NCBI GenBank assembly: GCA_961205875.1
Contig: OY540812.1
Location: 4,960,001 to 5,024,000 of the forward strand
Origin: Sialis fuliginosa
Taxonomy: Eukaryota > Arthropoda > Insecta > Megaloptera > Sialidae
Length of the DNA stretch: 64,000 nucleotides
Direction: 5' to 3'
A model generated the notes under the pieces. The model did not search any database, was not told the origin of the DNA, and saw only the letters and a list, made by a program, of their open reading frames with translations. Made by a program: the position numbers and the translations under genes. Of this stretch, positions 46,921-59,842 are shown piece after piece; position 1 is the first letter of the stretch, and each line of letters begins with the position of its first letter.

Positions 46921-48585
46921 ATATTAGTATGGATGTATTTCATACGTATGGGTACAAGAAAGTAAAAATATTGTGGATTTGTTCTGTGTATTTAGTGACA
47001 CTAAATTCAGTAAAATTAATAAACCATATTAACACTCATGTGTTCACAACCGGAAGCTTCGATTTTCAGTTGAATGAGTTACCCTTTATACCACAGTAAA
47101 CATATCGATCAGATTTATATTCTATTTAGTTTTTAAGATACCTAGCTATAAGTTTGGTATCGAAACCTACATAGCTTTATCAGACAAAAAAAGTGTTCTT
47201 CAAAGAAATAATATTTTTAAAATATGACATATTTAAAACTTTCTAATTATGGTCAAAATTGTCGTACATAAATATAAATTAAAAATCACGTTATAAAAAA
47301 TATATCAATATTTAGTAATTTTTGTTAAAGCGAACACGGTTAAAAAATTTTTAAACAAAATCTGCGAATATTGTTCGAAAGCGTGTAGTTTCAACTTTAA
47401 AATACTTTTGTTTTTAATTTCATTTGATTTTGTATGAGTGCATAGAGTGAAAAAAATCGTTGACTAAATCTGCTAATAATTCAAAAGCGTGAAGTTTTAA
47501 CTTCAAACTGCGTTTGTTATATTCGAGTTCTGATTTTTTCCAACAGAGTTATTTGAGATTAAACTAAAATCGTTATTTAAAAAGTACGTAAATATTTTTT
47601 ATTAAATGTACCTTTGACAGCTCTGACCACCACATTTATGTTTTAATTCACTTTTCTATAACAGTTCGCGAACCACAATTTGAAAAATACTGATCTAAAT
47701 TCTAAGATATAACATAAATGCCTTTAAAAATCTAGAAATAATCTACATAGATAATATTTCAGCTTGCTAGCACATCACATATATGTAAAACAGGTTGCAT
47801 ATACTTCATAAATTAATTTCAAGAATCTTCAATTACAATATTGATTAAAATTGTAGCTTACTGCAGCCATAATTAGTGGATGTATATGATATGTGTTGGG
47901 TGAGCACAGTAGGTGTGTTGTGTACAGTAAACACACTCGATGTAATTGTTATAAAATTGTTTTTTTGTTGAATGTTTGTTTCAAGTCCATATAAGTGATA
48001 AATAAACTTGGAAAACATAAACAGCAAATATTTCTAGATAAATGGACTTAATACATACAATTATTGGTACTATATTTTATTTTATAGTCTGAATAATTCC
48101 TAAAATAATATTATACAACTACGTTTCCTTTGAGTAATTGTAAACTATGAAGTTTCCAGAAGTTTAAACTTCGTAAAACAATACCACTTACTTGCTATGT
48201 AGCGAAATAATAGTAACTATTGCATTAAATGAATAAATAAGTAAAATCAAATGTGCAAATATTTATAAGGTTCAGAAATATGGTTATAATCATTCAACCC
48301 AAAGTAAATATTATTATTTGCATAGTGGACAATAGATTCTTCTAATATTTGGTTAAATGTGGCTTATATTAAAAGCAAATTTTGAAATCAAAGAGGTTAG
48401 TTTATAATCAACAATCTAAAACTGAAGTTAGTATATCGTTGGTTTTTCTATAATTTTAATTACTCATATTGGTAAATCTGGAAATATTTGTTTTACACAC
48501 GTATGTGTACATTTTCAGGAGATACAAAAATATAGATAATTTTTATAAATTTTTGTTAATAAAATTGTAAAAAAATTATGGTTAA

Positions 48586-48815
48586 TAGGGGAAAGTCGGA
48601 TAATTTGGACCTTTAGCACAAATCACTCAAAATTACATCAATAATCACTTATTTACATTTACGGAAACAAAACAATAACATTCAACTTGTCAAGGAAAAC
48701 AATATAGCCGATATGCAATGAAATTAGGCGCCAATCGCACGGAGTTGTAATTTAAGAAATCAGAAAACTACTTTTCGAGATATAAGAGTGGTCCAATATA
48801 CCATACTTTCCCCTA
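48586..48815. mobile_element. 230-bp MITE, TAGGGGAAAGT ends
   Basis: Left TAGGGGAAAGTCGGATAATT with TTGGACC, right GGTCCAATATACC and ACTTTCCCCTA: inverted ends of about 26 bp with mismatches. No clear target duplication. Confidence 0.65.
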
Positions 48816-48859
48816 TGAATAATTTATCGGTGTTTATTAAAATTGTTTGATAAATTAAC

Positions 48860-48920
48860 TACCTTTGATGAATTTAGCACGAGGAAGCACTATGTATTTA
48901 CTTGACAGATGTTTTTTCTT
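48860..48920 (+). repeat. 60-bp dispersed repeat, copy 3 of 3
   Basis: TACCTTTGATGAATTTAGCA then CGAGGAAGCACTATGTATTT, followed by CTTGACAGATG as in copy 1 (CTCGGCAGATG). Confidence 0.6.
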
Positions 48921-50280
48921 TTATAAATCAATATACAAATTCACAAATCATCAAGATATTAACCATCAATAAATGAAGGCAAAAAAATAACAAATTGATT
49001 GTTATTTTTGAATTCATTTTTAACAAGTATTTGTGAACATGTAAGAATTTCAGTTTGTCAAAAAATGATGTGTGTTTATAAAGACGAATGCAGTGTAAAG
49101 TTGATATAACAAGTTACGTAAAGAAAATATTTTGACACATTTGACACACACAAGTTTCTGCTAGTGATGTCGTCAACACAGATATTATTTGAATTAAGAA
49201 AGTTTTACTTTTGCCAGAATGAAAATGTGTGCTATTACTATATTTAGAACTCAATTTCGTGCAAATGATTGATATCAGTAGCATTACTAGAAGTTGTAAA
49301 TGCCCTGATCGTTCAATCGTTCCATGTAACTAATTGGAAATGAAACTGTATAGACTTTAAAAAATATATACTAGTCGAATTAAACATTTAAGCCTTGGCA
49401 CTTTACAGAAACGGTATCCGTCACCGCTTCGACCTTGAAAATCTATTATATGTGATTCAATACAATTGGCCGTTTCGACGCAGCTAACATGCCCCCTGCT
49501 GGCGCCATTTTTAAGACACCCACACAATTTTTTTTTACATGGTACATACCTTAGTATAAAAAAATATTTTTTACCTATCTTTAGCTCCTTTGTGCCCCTC
49601 CTCCCTGAATTTTTTTTCAACAAAGTACATATTTAACTAGAGGGAATCATTTTACATGTTCAGTAAAAATTTCAAGTCACTAGTTTATATAGTTTACGAA
49701 ATATTGTACTTTGACTGAAAAGGACAGACGGACGGACACAAAGTGAGATTAATAGTTTCTTTGGGACCCTAAAAAGCATGCAGGATTTCCAGTTTTTTCA
49801 AACCCTTACCCGAACATTAACCTAAAAATAATTCATAAAAAAATGTTTTATACACAGATTCAAATTTTTTTTAAGATTACCTATTTATAACCTTATAAAA
49901 ATGTAGTTGTAGATTTGGTCGATTTAGTTTCTGAACGTTTTACGCATACAACCAATGCAACAAAATTTCCAAAAAAGTTTTTCTCTTTACTTTAAATTTA
50001 ATTACAATACTTTTGAAAGAAATACGAAATAAATTGTTTTAAATTTCTTGAAGCGACCGATAAATTTAATTATTGCAAATACAACGTAAATGTATTCAAA
50101 CGAAATTTACTAGAATATATTTTATTAAATTTTAAAGTAGTATAATTTAATATATCGATACAAAGAAAATATATACACTTTGTTATCGGAATAATTTATA
50201 TTCGTATTATTCTTTAAAATAACATTAATTATGTTTAAAAAATATATTATTTTAGACTCTATATGGTCGATAGGTAAAGT

Positions 50281-50356
50281 CGAACTCGGTTATAGCAACA
50301 TTCTAGCGACGACAGGTTTTATGTCACTATAACCAAATGAAGTTGTAACCGAGTTC
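50281..50356. repeat. short inverted repeat around CGAACTCGGTTA
   Basis: GTCGAACTCGGTTATAGCAA at the left and GAAGTTGTAACCGAGTTCGG at the right pair over about 19 bp with a roughly 35-bp loop. Probably a tiny MITE remnant. Confidence 0.5.
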
Positions 50357-50370
50357 GGGGAAAAAATAAT

Positions 50371-50672
50371 ACCACCCCTCCCCCTTACACGCGATTTTGA
50401 TGATTTTGAAATGGGACCGTCCTCAAGCCAGACCCAACCATCCAACCAAGTTTCAATAAAATCGGTTCAGTGGTTCATGAGTTATGCGTGTGACAAGGAC
50501 TCAGGGGACAGACGGACAAACACACGAACGGACAGACAGACAGACAGACACGGAACGAAAAATATTTCTCTTGGCGTGAAACGGAAAGATCAATTTTAAA
50601 TTTTGAAATCGGGGAACATTTTTTTTGTCTCAATCTGAAACGATCACAAAGCATCTCGTATCTTCGAGATGG
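50371..50672 (+). repeat. dispersed repeat with GACGGAC tract, copy at 50.4 kb
   Basis: Same family as 30409-30782; contains CACCCCTCCCCCTTACAC, GGTTCATGAGTTATGCGTG and a GACAGACAGACAGACA tract. It abuts an older element at 50281-50356 whose ends GTCGAACTCGGTTATA and TGTAACCGAGTTCGG form an inverted repeat. Confidence 0.7.
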
Positions 50673-51236
50673 ATGCCATAGCAACGTAACTGATAGCACC
50701 AATTTTTTTAAGACTAGCATTACATAGGAAATAATTTCTCTAAAAACTTTTACTAAATAATTTTAGAAAAAATAAGTAATATTACATATTTTTTACTCAG
50801 CCTGTATATACTGATTTCTTGTCATTGTTTTTTTTTACAAAAAAACAGCACATATAAACACTTCGCACCCTGGTCTAGAAGACAGCAGTAAATTAATAGA
50901 ACAATAAAAATAATAAAACTAAACTGTTTGCACAATGAAATACTATATTGACAATTAAATGCATCCATTATTGAACTAAATTACAAACTGTGGTTACAAA
51001 TGATTTATTTTTCCTATCACTATGTTGAAACAAACGCTGAAATACAAATATGTACTATACATGAAACTACTTCTTTCAAATACACATAGGTTTTTTACAT
51101 TTTACATACACAGGAGTGTAAACAAAACGACAACGATTGGTGAACACATTAATTTGGTCAGAGTAAACAACACTTTAGCGCCACATAATTAGCATCGCAA
51201 AAGAGGTAATCGCGCGCCCGTTGGAGTATGTTCTGC

Positions 51237-51285
51237 ATGTGGGGGTGTGTATGTGTATAGTGTGTATGTGTGTGTGTATGTGATG
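51237..51285. repeat. (GT)n-rich microsatellite
   Basis: Interrupted TGTG tract with TATGTG interspersed; the His/Thr-rich ORF over it on the other strand (HTHTHTH) is an artefact. Confidence 0.85.
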
Positions 51286-51841
51286 CAAAGCAGACATCGA
51301 AAACAATTGTGTTAAGTAACAAACCACGTAAATTGTACTCTGGTACTAACAATAAGTGTCCTCATAAGAAAATTATTATGATATCATTTTTCAAGTGTAC
51401 TTCATATGTTTTATTTGTTAAGGATATTATAATTATTGTTATCATATAAAATTAAAATATGATATTATGTAATGTATAATAAGTATTAGGTATATTGAAA
51501 ATATATTGTAAGCTGAAACCAATTATATCAAAGATATGCATTAAAAAAGAATATCGTATGTCACTATTTACATATTTTACTAAAATTTAACCACAAACAT
51601 CAAAACTACTTCGATTATTTTTTTTTTTTTTGATACATGCCTGACATAATTATTATTTTATTTATTTATAATAAGTTTGTCTTTTGAAACCTGTAGGTTT
51701 CTTTTATACATAATTATTCGATATAATTGGTTAGTTTTAATTAATTTTATTCATTAAACAATAAGACAGACGGACCAACGGACAAAAAAAATTTAAACTA
51801 TGAAACGATGTATGTAGACTAAAAAATATTTTTTTCAAAGT

Positions 51842-52055
51842 ACGAAGATTATAACTAATATTATAAATACGAAAGTAACTGTCTGTCTGTTTGTTACCTT
51901 TTCACAGCTAAACCGATCTTTATGAAATTTTACAGAGAGATAGCTTGCATCCTGAGGAAAGACATAGGTTATTTTGTATCCCAAAAAATTGATTAAATCA
52001 AATCCAAAAAAATACAAACTCCACGCAGACGAAGTCGCGAGTAACAGCTTGTATA
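51842..52055 (+). mobile_element. lepidopteran RTE-type LINE/SINE tail remnant
   Basis: Reads ACTAATATTATAAATACGAA, CTGTCTGTCTGTTTG, AACCGATCTTTATGAAATTT, GATAGCTTGCATCCTGAGG, AAAGACATAGGTTATTTT and finally GACGAAGTCGCGAGTAACAG. This ordered set is typical of a very common lepidopteran repeat whose full form ends near CCGCGGGC. Fragments of the same end are at 21423-21450 and 28396-28425 (CCCCGCGGCTTCGGC). Confidence 0.75.
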
Positions 52056-52117
52056 TTTATATGTACATATATTATATGTAAAATACACATTAGTTAATTG
52101 AATTTAAATGAAATACA

Positions 52118-52288
52118 ATAATCCCTTCCTTTACCCGGTCTCCATTTATCTGGATTCACTTTTACGCGTTTGAAAAAGTTTGGAAAAAGGGTGGAAAGAC
52201 TTAAAAAACACAAACGTTTATTTACGCATTTTTTTACGCGCTGTTTTCATGGAACCAATAACCGCGTAAATGGAAGAATTACTATATA
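52118..52288. mobile_element. small MITE with AT..CCTTCC..TTTACCCGGT ends
   Basis: Left CCCTTCCTTTACCCGGTCTC; right AACCGCGTAAATGGAAGAAT; imperfect inverted repeats. Internal words TTTTACGCG and TTTTTTACGCGC are repeated. Confidence 0.45.
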
Positions 52289-53027
52289 TTTATTATTATT
52301 TATCTATCTAAAGAAGGTGCATAATTCTATTCTGAACACCATTAATTAATGTGATACTAATATACTAAATACTAACTACCAATATTATAGAAATGTGGTA
52401 ATTCTAAAATATAAAATACAATCATACCCCTCATAATTTTTAGGAAGACATTCAGTAGTCTCCTAGAAGATTTTTTGGCCGGTAATATCGGTAAAAGTGA
52501 CTTAACCATAGCCAGCTCTACCTATTTCTTTTTAATAAAATTAATTAACCCCAGAAATACATGCATTTTAAATATCAATTTTAACAATATAATGTACAAT
52601 ATTAAGCAGAACTTATTTTTAATGTATTTTCATTATACAATAATATAATTAAATTATTATTATTTATATCATGTTAAATGTTACAAGCAAAATTAACCAC
52701 GATTAGTTAATCGGTTGTTATCAAACCATAACTAATGTTAATTCTTAACTTAATCTCAATTTGTAAATGAACAATTCACTAAATATGATAATTTCTTACC
52801 TTATAAAATGTTTTTTAGAATTGACGTAATAATGGTTTGAAAACAACTGATTAACTAATCATGATTAATTTTGCTTTATGCAACCCAAGGTAAAATTCGT
52901 ATTTAATCGATTTAGTTGCCCCCACACTCAACTAAACAATTATCGTGTTGTCCCACCCATTCCCGATAAAAATATATTTTATAAATAAACATTCAATAAA
53001 AAGTTATATACTATCATATCTACAGAA

Positions 53028-53220
53028 GCGGATTATTGCACCGACAAAGGAATCATTCGCCCCAAGCCCCACATGCCCAGAGGCACCAACCTGACAAAAA
53101 AAACTTTTAAAACTATATCTGATACCTTGTTTTCATCACTGATCTGATAAAAATGTATTCAAATTTTTTTTAAATGGTTGGTGGTCTCAAACTTTTTTCA
53201 AATGCATAATCCGCCTCTAG
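53028..53220. mobile_element. probable hAT-like MITE, AGAAGCGGATTAT ends
   Basis: Left AGAAGCGGATTATTGCACC, right AATGCATAATCCGCCTCT. The inverted ends are clear; the flanks (ATATCTAC / AGATATTT) do not give a clean duplication. Confidence 0.5.
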
Positions 53221-53344
53221 ATATTTAAAATAAATGTATAAAACATAAAATTAAAGTATTTAAAAAAATTCTACCAACCCACCTCAAAACTTCTCAGACA
53301 AACATAAAACTGAATATTTCACTACAAGAGCTTAAAGATGAATT

Positions 53345-53480
53345 GAAGTGGTTCGCGCGCTTTGGACCATCGCCAGAGATCACTCTGTTTATGACAACGC
53401 GACGGACAAACGATAACTAATAGCGTGTGTTCGAATCTCAGTGTTCAACACGGCGGTCGCGCGCACGCGCCCTCATCTGT
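53345..53480. promoter_or_regulatory. GC- and CpG-rich patch, possible promoter or 5' exon
   Basis: In a region with very low GC, this patch contains GGTTCGCGCGCTTTGG, ACGCGACGGAC and CACGGCGGTCGCGCGCACGC. It shows no TIR or repeat copy elsewhere in the window. A TCAGT initiator-like word lies at 53438 on the plus strand, and a moderate donor AAGGTGACT at 53541-53549. It is upstream of the nAChR start exon, so it could be that gene's promoter, or an unrelated first exon. Orientation unknown. Confidence 0.3.
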
Positions 53481-54372
53481 ATCAAGTTTCTGACAGATTG
53501 TTATAGCTGAAGAACAGGGGTCATGTCAAGATATCAGTCGCTGTAAAGGTGACTATACACGATGTAAATATCGATATAAAATATAAAAAATACAAAAATG
53601 CATTAAAATGGACAACATAATTTTAGTTTTAGAGTGCTTTATTTCGATCAAAAGAATGAGTTTGATAATCAGATTTTTTCAAAGGAAAATATAGCTATTG
53701 CCATTTTGTTTTTAAATTAATTAAATCGTTTAAAAAATTGTATTCTCAACGAATATTATCGTTCACATGCGTGGCATACTAGATCAAACTTTAATCGATT
53801 AATAAATGGGATAGAATTTGTTAGACCATATTTGTATTATGATGGACAAAAATTTAATTTTATTGTTAAAAGAAAATTTCAAAAATTAGTAAAATAAAAG
53901 TAACCCATGCTGGATAATAAGGGTATTTGACTAAATTTTAAAATAAATTGTAAATTTTCGCATGTATATAATAGAGACTAATATCATTTTCCGAAATAAT
54001 TTCGAATAACGCTGAAAATAATCTTTTTCTATTTAAAGTCAGTTTATAGTAAGAAAAATAAAATCAACCAATAAGGATTCTGTATTCTGACATTTCTAAT
54101 ATATTCTGATGTCATACCTGCTAGTTCTGCTAGACGCGTTTGTGATCACGTGACAAATAGGCTAAAAATTACAATTTTAAATTAGGTTAAAATACTGACT
54201 TTTTCACGTAAAAAAATACTTGATTGTATTATATATTATAATAACATATACTACACTATATATTTACAACATTTTTTTAGTCTTTATTATTAATAGTTTC
54301 AATTTACTATCTGATAACAATCCGATTAATTATCTACAAAATTTTACACCCTGTGTAATACACTCTTTAACC

Positions 54373-54629
54373 CAGGGCCGTAACTACTACCGGGGCAGTC
54401 GAGGTAGTGCCGCGAGACTCTCGAGTACAGGGGGGGGGGGTAGCAGCGTAAAAATGGTAGTGCAAGATTGAGGAACAAAAAAAAGGTAATTAAAATTAGT
54501 AACATGCAATAATTGTATACTGACGTAACAACGAAAACAAATTTTTTTTTCAATTTTTATATTTATATTTTGCATATCGTAAGGGCCACTTGCTGCCCCG
54601 GGTCCCCAGAGCCTCTAGTTACGGCCCTG
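54373..54629. mobile_element. 257-bp hAT-type MITE, same family as 5863-6512
   Basis: Ends CAGGGCCGTAACTACTACCG and TAGTTACGGCCCTG. Flanks CTTTAACC (54365-54372) and ATTTAACC (54630-54637) match at 7 of 8 positions. A G run lies at about 54431-54440. It lacks the internal repeat carried by the 650-bp copy. Confidence 0.82.
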
Positions 54630-55065
54630 ATTTAACCAATTTCATTAAATATTATTATTTCACGATATTAATAACATTCTCTTAAATTGAAGATGTAGGT
54701 GCATCTATAACCTACAACATGTTTATCTAACTTTAGCGAAAGTTCGCGTCAAAATGTCAGTATCTGTATCGTGCGTTTGTAATGTACCGAAACGACATAA
54801 AATCTGCAGAGTTGAGTACGAAACTGCTGACATTTTTCTTCTGCAATGACGGTGTATATATCACTTGTGTACATTAACTACAAGACGTTGAATAAAACCG
54901 CAGTTACTTGATAAACCGGTGACAATCAACCATCCAATGTAAACTTTTTGATATCATCATCATTCGTAATGACAACAAGTATAATAGAATCGTTACTATT
55001 TACTGCAATATCAATTTTTCATTACGTTCATTTTTATCTAAGAAATCACTGATTTATAATAAAAA

Positions 55066-55125
55066 TACAGGCTGTCCCATTTTTCAAATGGATGTAGTTA
55101 TTAAAAAATATCGTTGAAAAGAAGT
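55066..55125 (-). repeat. inverted partial copy of the 124-bp repeat
   Basis: ACAGGCTGTCCCATTTTTCA, AATGGATGTAGTTATTAAAA and CGTTGAAAAGAAG are the reverse complement of the unit of the array that starts 240 bp to the right. With the array's ACACCCTGTATAAAA this suggests the ends (ACAGGSTGTCCCA) of an ancestral MITE. Confidence 0.65.
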
Positions 55126-55365
55126 CTTTCAATGGGTATAAATAAAATTTAATAAAATATTTATTTTATTGATGAAAAATATTCTAAAATTATCGATAAT
55201 TCTGTTAAAAAATTAATGCAGATTTGTTAAATAAATAATGACTAATAACCTTTTTAGTGTTCATTCTTAACTTTATGTTTTCCGTATTTAATACGAAACC
55301 ACTTATAGAAAATGTTATACAAAAGAAGCATTTTTCGAGAGTAAAAGTCAGATTATTCATTTATT

Positions 55366-57826
55366 CATAAAATTGCAGACTCTCCTCTTTGCAACGCAAT
55401 TTTTTTTTTTTTTTAATAACTACATCCATTTGAATTTGACAACTGATTAGTTTCCACACCTTCCCGTGAGACATCCTGTATAAAATTAACCCGAATAAAA
55501 TTACAGACTCCTCTTTTCAACGCAATTTTTGTTTTTTGAATAACTCTATCCATTTGAAAATGACAACTGATTAGTTTCCACACCTTCTCGTGGGACACCC
55601 TGTATAAAATTAACCCGAATAAAATTACAGACTCTTCTTTTCAACGTAGTTTTTATTTTTTAAATAACTGCATCCATTTGAAAATGACAACTGATTAGTT
55701 TCCACACCTTCCCGTGGGACACCCTGTATAAAATTAACCCGAATAAAATTACAAACTCCTCTTTTCAACGTAGTTTTTATTTTTTAAATAACTGCATCTA
55801 TTTGAAAATGACAACTGATTAGTTTCCACACCTTCCCGTGGGACACCCTGTATAAAATTAACCCGAATAAAATTACAGACTCCTCTTTTCAACGCAATTT
55901 TTGTTTTCTAAATAACTGCATTCATTTTAAAATGACAACTGATTAGTGTCCACACCTTCTCGTGGGACACCCTGTATAAAATTAACCCGAATAAAATTAC
56001 AGACTCCTCTTTTCAACGCAATTTTTGTTTTCTAAATAACTGCATTCATTTTAAAATGACAACTGATTAGTGTCCACACCTTCTCGTGGGACACCCTGTA
56101 TAAAATTAACCCGAATAAAATTACAAACTCCTCTTTTCAACGTAGTTTTTATTTTTTAAATAACTGCATCTATTTGAAAATGACAACTGATTAGTTTCCA
56201 CACCTTCTCGTGAGACACCTTGTATAAAATTAACCCGAATAAAATTACAGACTCCTCTTTTCAACGCAATTTTTGTTTTTTGAATAACTTCATCCATTTG
56301 AAAATGACAACTGATTAGTGTCCACACCTTCTCGTGGGACACCCTGTATAAAATTAACCCGAATAAAATTACAAACTCCTCTTTTCAACGTAGTTTTTAT
56401 TTTTTAAATAACTGCATCTATTTGAAAATGACAACTGATTAGTTTCCACACCTTCCCGTGGGACACCCTGTATAAAATTAACCCGAATAAAATTACAGAC
56501 TCCTCTTTTCAACGTAGTTTTTATTTTTTAAATAACTGCATCCATTTGAAAATGACAACTGATTAGTGTCCACACCTTCTCGTGGGACACCCTGTATAAA
56601 ATTAACCCGAATAAAATTACAGACTCCTCTTTTCAACGCAATTTTTGTTTTCTAAATAACTGCATTCATTTTAAAATGACAACTGATTAGTTTCCACACC
56701 TTCCCGTGGGACACCCTGTATAAAATTAACCCGAATAAAATTACAAACTCCTCTTTTCAACGTAGTTTTTATTTTTTAAATAACTGCATCCATTTGAAAA
56801 AACAACTGATTAGTTTCCACACCTTCCCGTGGGACACCCTGTATAAAATTAACCCGAATAAAATTACAGACTCTTCTTTTCAACGTAGTTTTTATTTTTT
56901 AAATAACTGCATCCATTTGAAAATGACAACTGATTAGTTTCCACACCTTCCCGTGGGACACCCTGTATAAAATTAACCCGAATAAAATTACAAACTCCTC
57001 TTTTCAACGTAGTTTTTATTTTTTAAATAACTGCATCTATTTGAAAATGACAACTGATTAGTTTCCACACCTTCCCGTGGGACACCCTGTATAAAATTAA
57101 CCCGAATAAAATTACAGACTCTTCTTTTCAACGTAGTTTTTATTTTTTAAATAACTGCATCCATTTGAAAATGACAACTGATTAGTTTCCACACCTTCCC
57201 GTGGGACACCCTGTATAAAATTAACCCGAATAAAATTACAGACTCCTCTTTTCAACGCAATTTTTGTTTTCTAAATAACTGCATTCATTTTAAAATGACA
57301 ACTGATTAGTTTCCACACCTTCTCGTGAGACACCTTGTATAAAATTAACCCGAATAAAATTACAGACTCCTCTTTTCAACGCAATTTTTGTTTTCTAAAT
57401 AACTGCATTCATTTTAAAATGACAACTGATTAGTTTCCACACCTTCTCGTGAGACACCTTGTATAAAATTAACCCGAATAAAATTACAGACTCCTCTTTT
57501 CAACGCAATTTTTGTTTTTTGAATAACTTCATCCATTTGAAAATGACAACTGATTAGTGTCCACACCTTCTCGTGGGACACCCTGTATAAAATTAACCCG
57601 AATAAAATTACAGACTCCTCTTTTCAACGCATTTTGTTTTTTAATTAACTGCATCCATTTGAAAATGACAACTGATTAGTTTACATACCTTCTCGTGGGA
57701 CACCCTGTATAAAATTAACCCGAATAAAATTACAGACTCCTCTTTTCAACGTAGTTTTTATTTTTTAAATAACTGCATCCATTTGAAAATGACAGCTTTT
57801 GTTAGTTTCAACACCTTCCCGTGGGA
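55366..57826 (+). repeat. 124-bp tandem array, about 20 copies
   Basis: Unit: CACCCTGTATAAAATTAACC, CGAATAAAATTACAGACTCC, TCTTTTCAACG, then one of three middle variants, then GACAACTGATTAGTTTCCAC and ACCTTCCCGTGGGA. The variants are GTAGTTTTTATTTTTTAAAT, GCAATTTTTGTTTTCTAAAT (with TTCATTTTAAAATG) and GCAATTTTTGTTTTTTGAAT. They recur in an irregular order, showing block-wise spread. 124 is not a multiple of 3 and the frames close quickly, so this is not a repetitive protein; ORFs on the minus strand here are by-products. Confidence 0.95.
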
Positions 57827-58204
57827 TTTTTTTCCTTATCAAAAATGTCAATTTAATTACTATAATGTATTAGGTATAAAGAATTTGCTCTCTAAAGCTA
57901 TCTCTTTATACTACCTGGCTTAAGCCATTTACATATAGTATGTATCCTTGTTTACAGATGAATATTTCGAAATAAAACCGGTATATCCACCAAAAAAAGT
58001 TTCACGCATTTGTAACAAAATCTTGATAAACAAATATTCTTACTTTGGGGACAAATAAAGAATTTAAATACATATGCACTACACTGTTTAAATAAGAAAA
58101 ATAAAAAGAAGGGCTATCCAAATAATTTATTAAATATTTTTTAATAAAATAACTATTCGCTATAATAAATTGAAGATCAAATATTCATAAAAATACTATT
58201 TTTA

Positions 58205-58520
58205 TGCCCGGTATTATAAAGAATTTGCTTGAATACAAATGCAAATTAGCTTCCAGCTAACGCTATCTGCTAGGTGTCAAATTGTTATATATGAAATTGC
58301 TCGATATTTTAAAGCAGTGGTAATAAATGTATAGTAATATAATATATACATTTTATAAGGTACACTTGACAGCACTTATTTTAAGTCATTGATTGTACTT
58401 ATCGCTCATGAGTCAAGGTTATCATATCGACGATTTCATTCGTTACATCTGTGAGTGTCTTGTCATTTATATTTAATACCTAGCAGATAGCATGGAAGCT
58501 AATTTACTTTTGCACTGTGT
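58205..58520. mobile_element. MITE with TTTGCTTG ends, copy 2
   Basis: Left TGCCCGGTATTATAAAGAAT and TTAGCTTCCAGCTAACGCTA; right CTAGCAGATAGCATGGAAGC. Shares the internal word GCTCGATATTTTAAAGCAG with copy 1. The outer right end is degraded. Confidence 0.68.
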
Positions 58521-59689
58521 CTGTCTGTCACAGCTTTCTAACTACTGAATCGTTTAACCCAAGAAGCTGAGATTTTTTATAATTAGAATTAAAAAAATTA
58601 TTAAAAATAACATTTTATGCTTTTAAAGGAAATAAAATGGGTTACCAAAAAATTAATGAATCTCGACAAGTGGGGTATCAAATGAAACCTGGCAATTAAA
58701 GAAATTTAAATATGTAAACGTTTTGTTATTATTAAAATCTTCGGTGGACAAATTTTCGACAGTAATTGTCAGAAAATTCGGAAAAAAAATATATAAGAAA
58801 ATTATTAAGAATCACCATACTTACTTCCGTTTTTTTTATTCAAAATTAAAATATAATAAAGGTGGAAATCTAATATAATTATAAAATTTTGTGTAATCCA
58901 TCAATACAAGTGCAAATTAAATTAACATAATCGAATAAATTGAATTACTATACGGTACGATACACCAATACGTGAAGCTCGACTTGCATTGGGCAAATTT
59001 TTTAAATTGAAATGCTAAATTAGTAAATTCAAACTATACATAAATTTTAATGAATAATTGTTAAAATATTTTGTACTTAATTGTATAGTTTAATAACGAA
59101 TTAAAAATTATTGAGGGTAATGTACTCCTGAGGTACTTGTACATTACTTTTCTATGAAAATATAATATATAAATAACTGTAAACAAACCATTAAACTTTT
59201 TATAAAATAATTAATGTTTATAAAAGAACAAAGGAATATTATTTTATTCGTTTCATGTTTTTGATCTCTTTGAGTAAAATACCTAAACTAAATACGTATC
59301 TATAGTGAATATAATATAAGGAAAGACCGGTATTTAATAAATAAAACATAACTTTATATACCTACATATTTGTTATGTGTTTCAGTTAATATTTCACTTA
59401 TAATTAATCTCACAAATTAACTAGATTAAGTAGTTAATTTACATAATTTCTTTTTCATTGCTGAAATTAATAACACAATTAACAGTGTGCACATAATTTG
59501 ATAAAATGAATCACGTAAAGCTGGATAAATAATTAGCATGCTAATTATTTTAATGTGTTTAGTTATTCATTTAAAAAAAATCATATTTTTGAAATTTTAA
59601 TTTTAGTTACTACTTTATTTATTATATTAATACTAATATTAATAATTATGAATATATTATATGGGAAAGGTCCATTAATTACGTAGGGA

Positions 59690-59842
59690 TGATTTTCGAA
59701 ATTTTCTACCCATACCCCTCTTCTATCCTTACGTAAGGTGTTTTTTTTAAATTCAAGTAACAGCAAAAATCATTGATTATTTGTTAATTTACCAATTTTA
59801 ATTTGTTAATAATATGGGAAGGGGGTCTCGACGGTCTTAGGG
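59690..59842. repeat. degraded repeat with TTACGTAAGG
   Basis: Contains ATCCTTACGTAAGGTG and CCCATACCCCTC. Similar words occur at 4361-4375 and 16080-16125 (CCTTACGTAAGG; AAAAATAAGAAATCATACGT). Probably fragments of one old family. Confidence 0.35.

Noticed and set aside
51158..51352. 64-codon ORF with an HTHTHTHY stretch
   Set aside because: Translation of a GT microsatellite; no support for a gene.
53425..53450. TTCGAATC resembling a tRNA T-loop
   Set aside because: The flanking bases do not form a 5-bp T-stem on either strand and there is no anticodon or acceptor stem nearby.
55413..56342. Minus-strand ORFs with repeated SHEKVW...CHFQMD peptides
   Set aside because: By-products of the 124-bp array; the period is not a multiple of three and the frame closes after one or two units.
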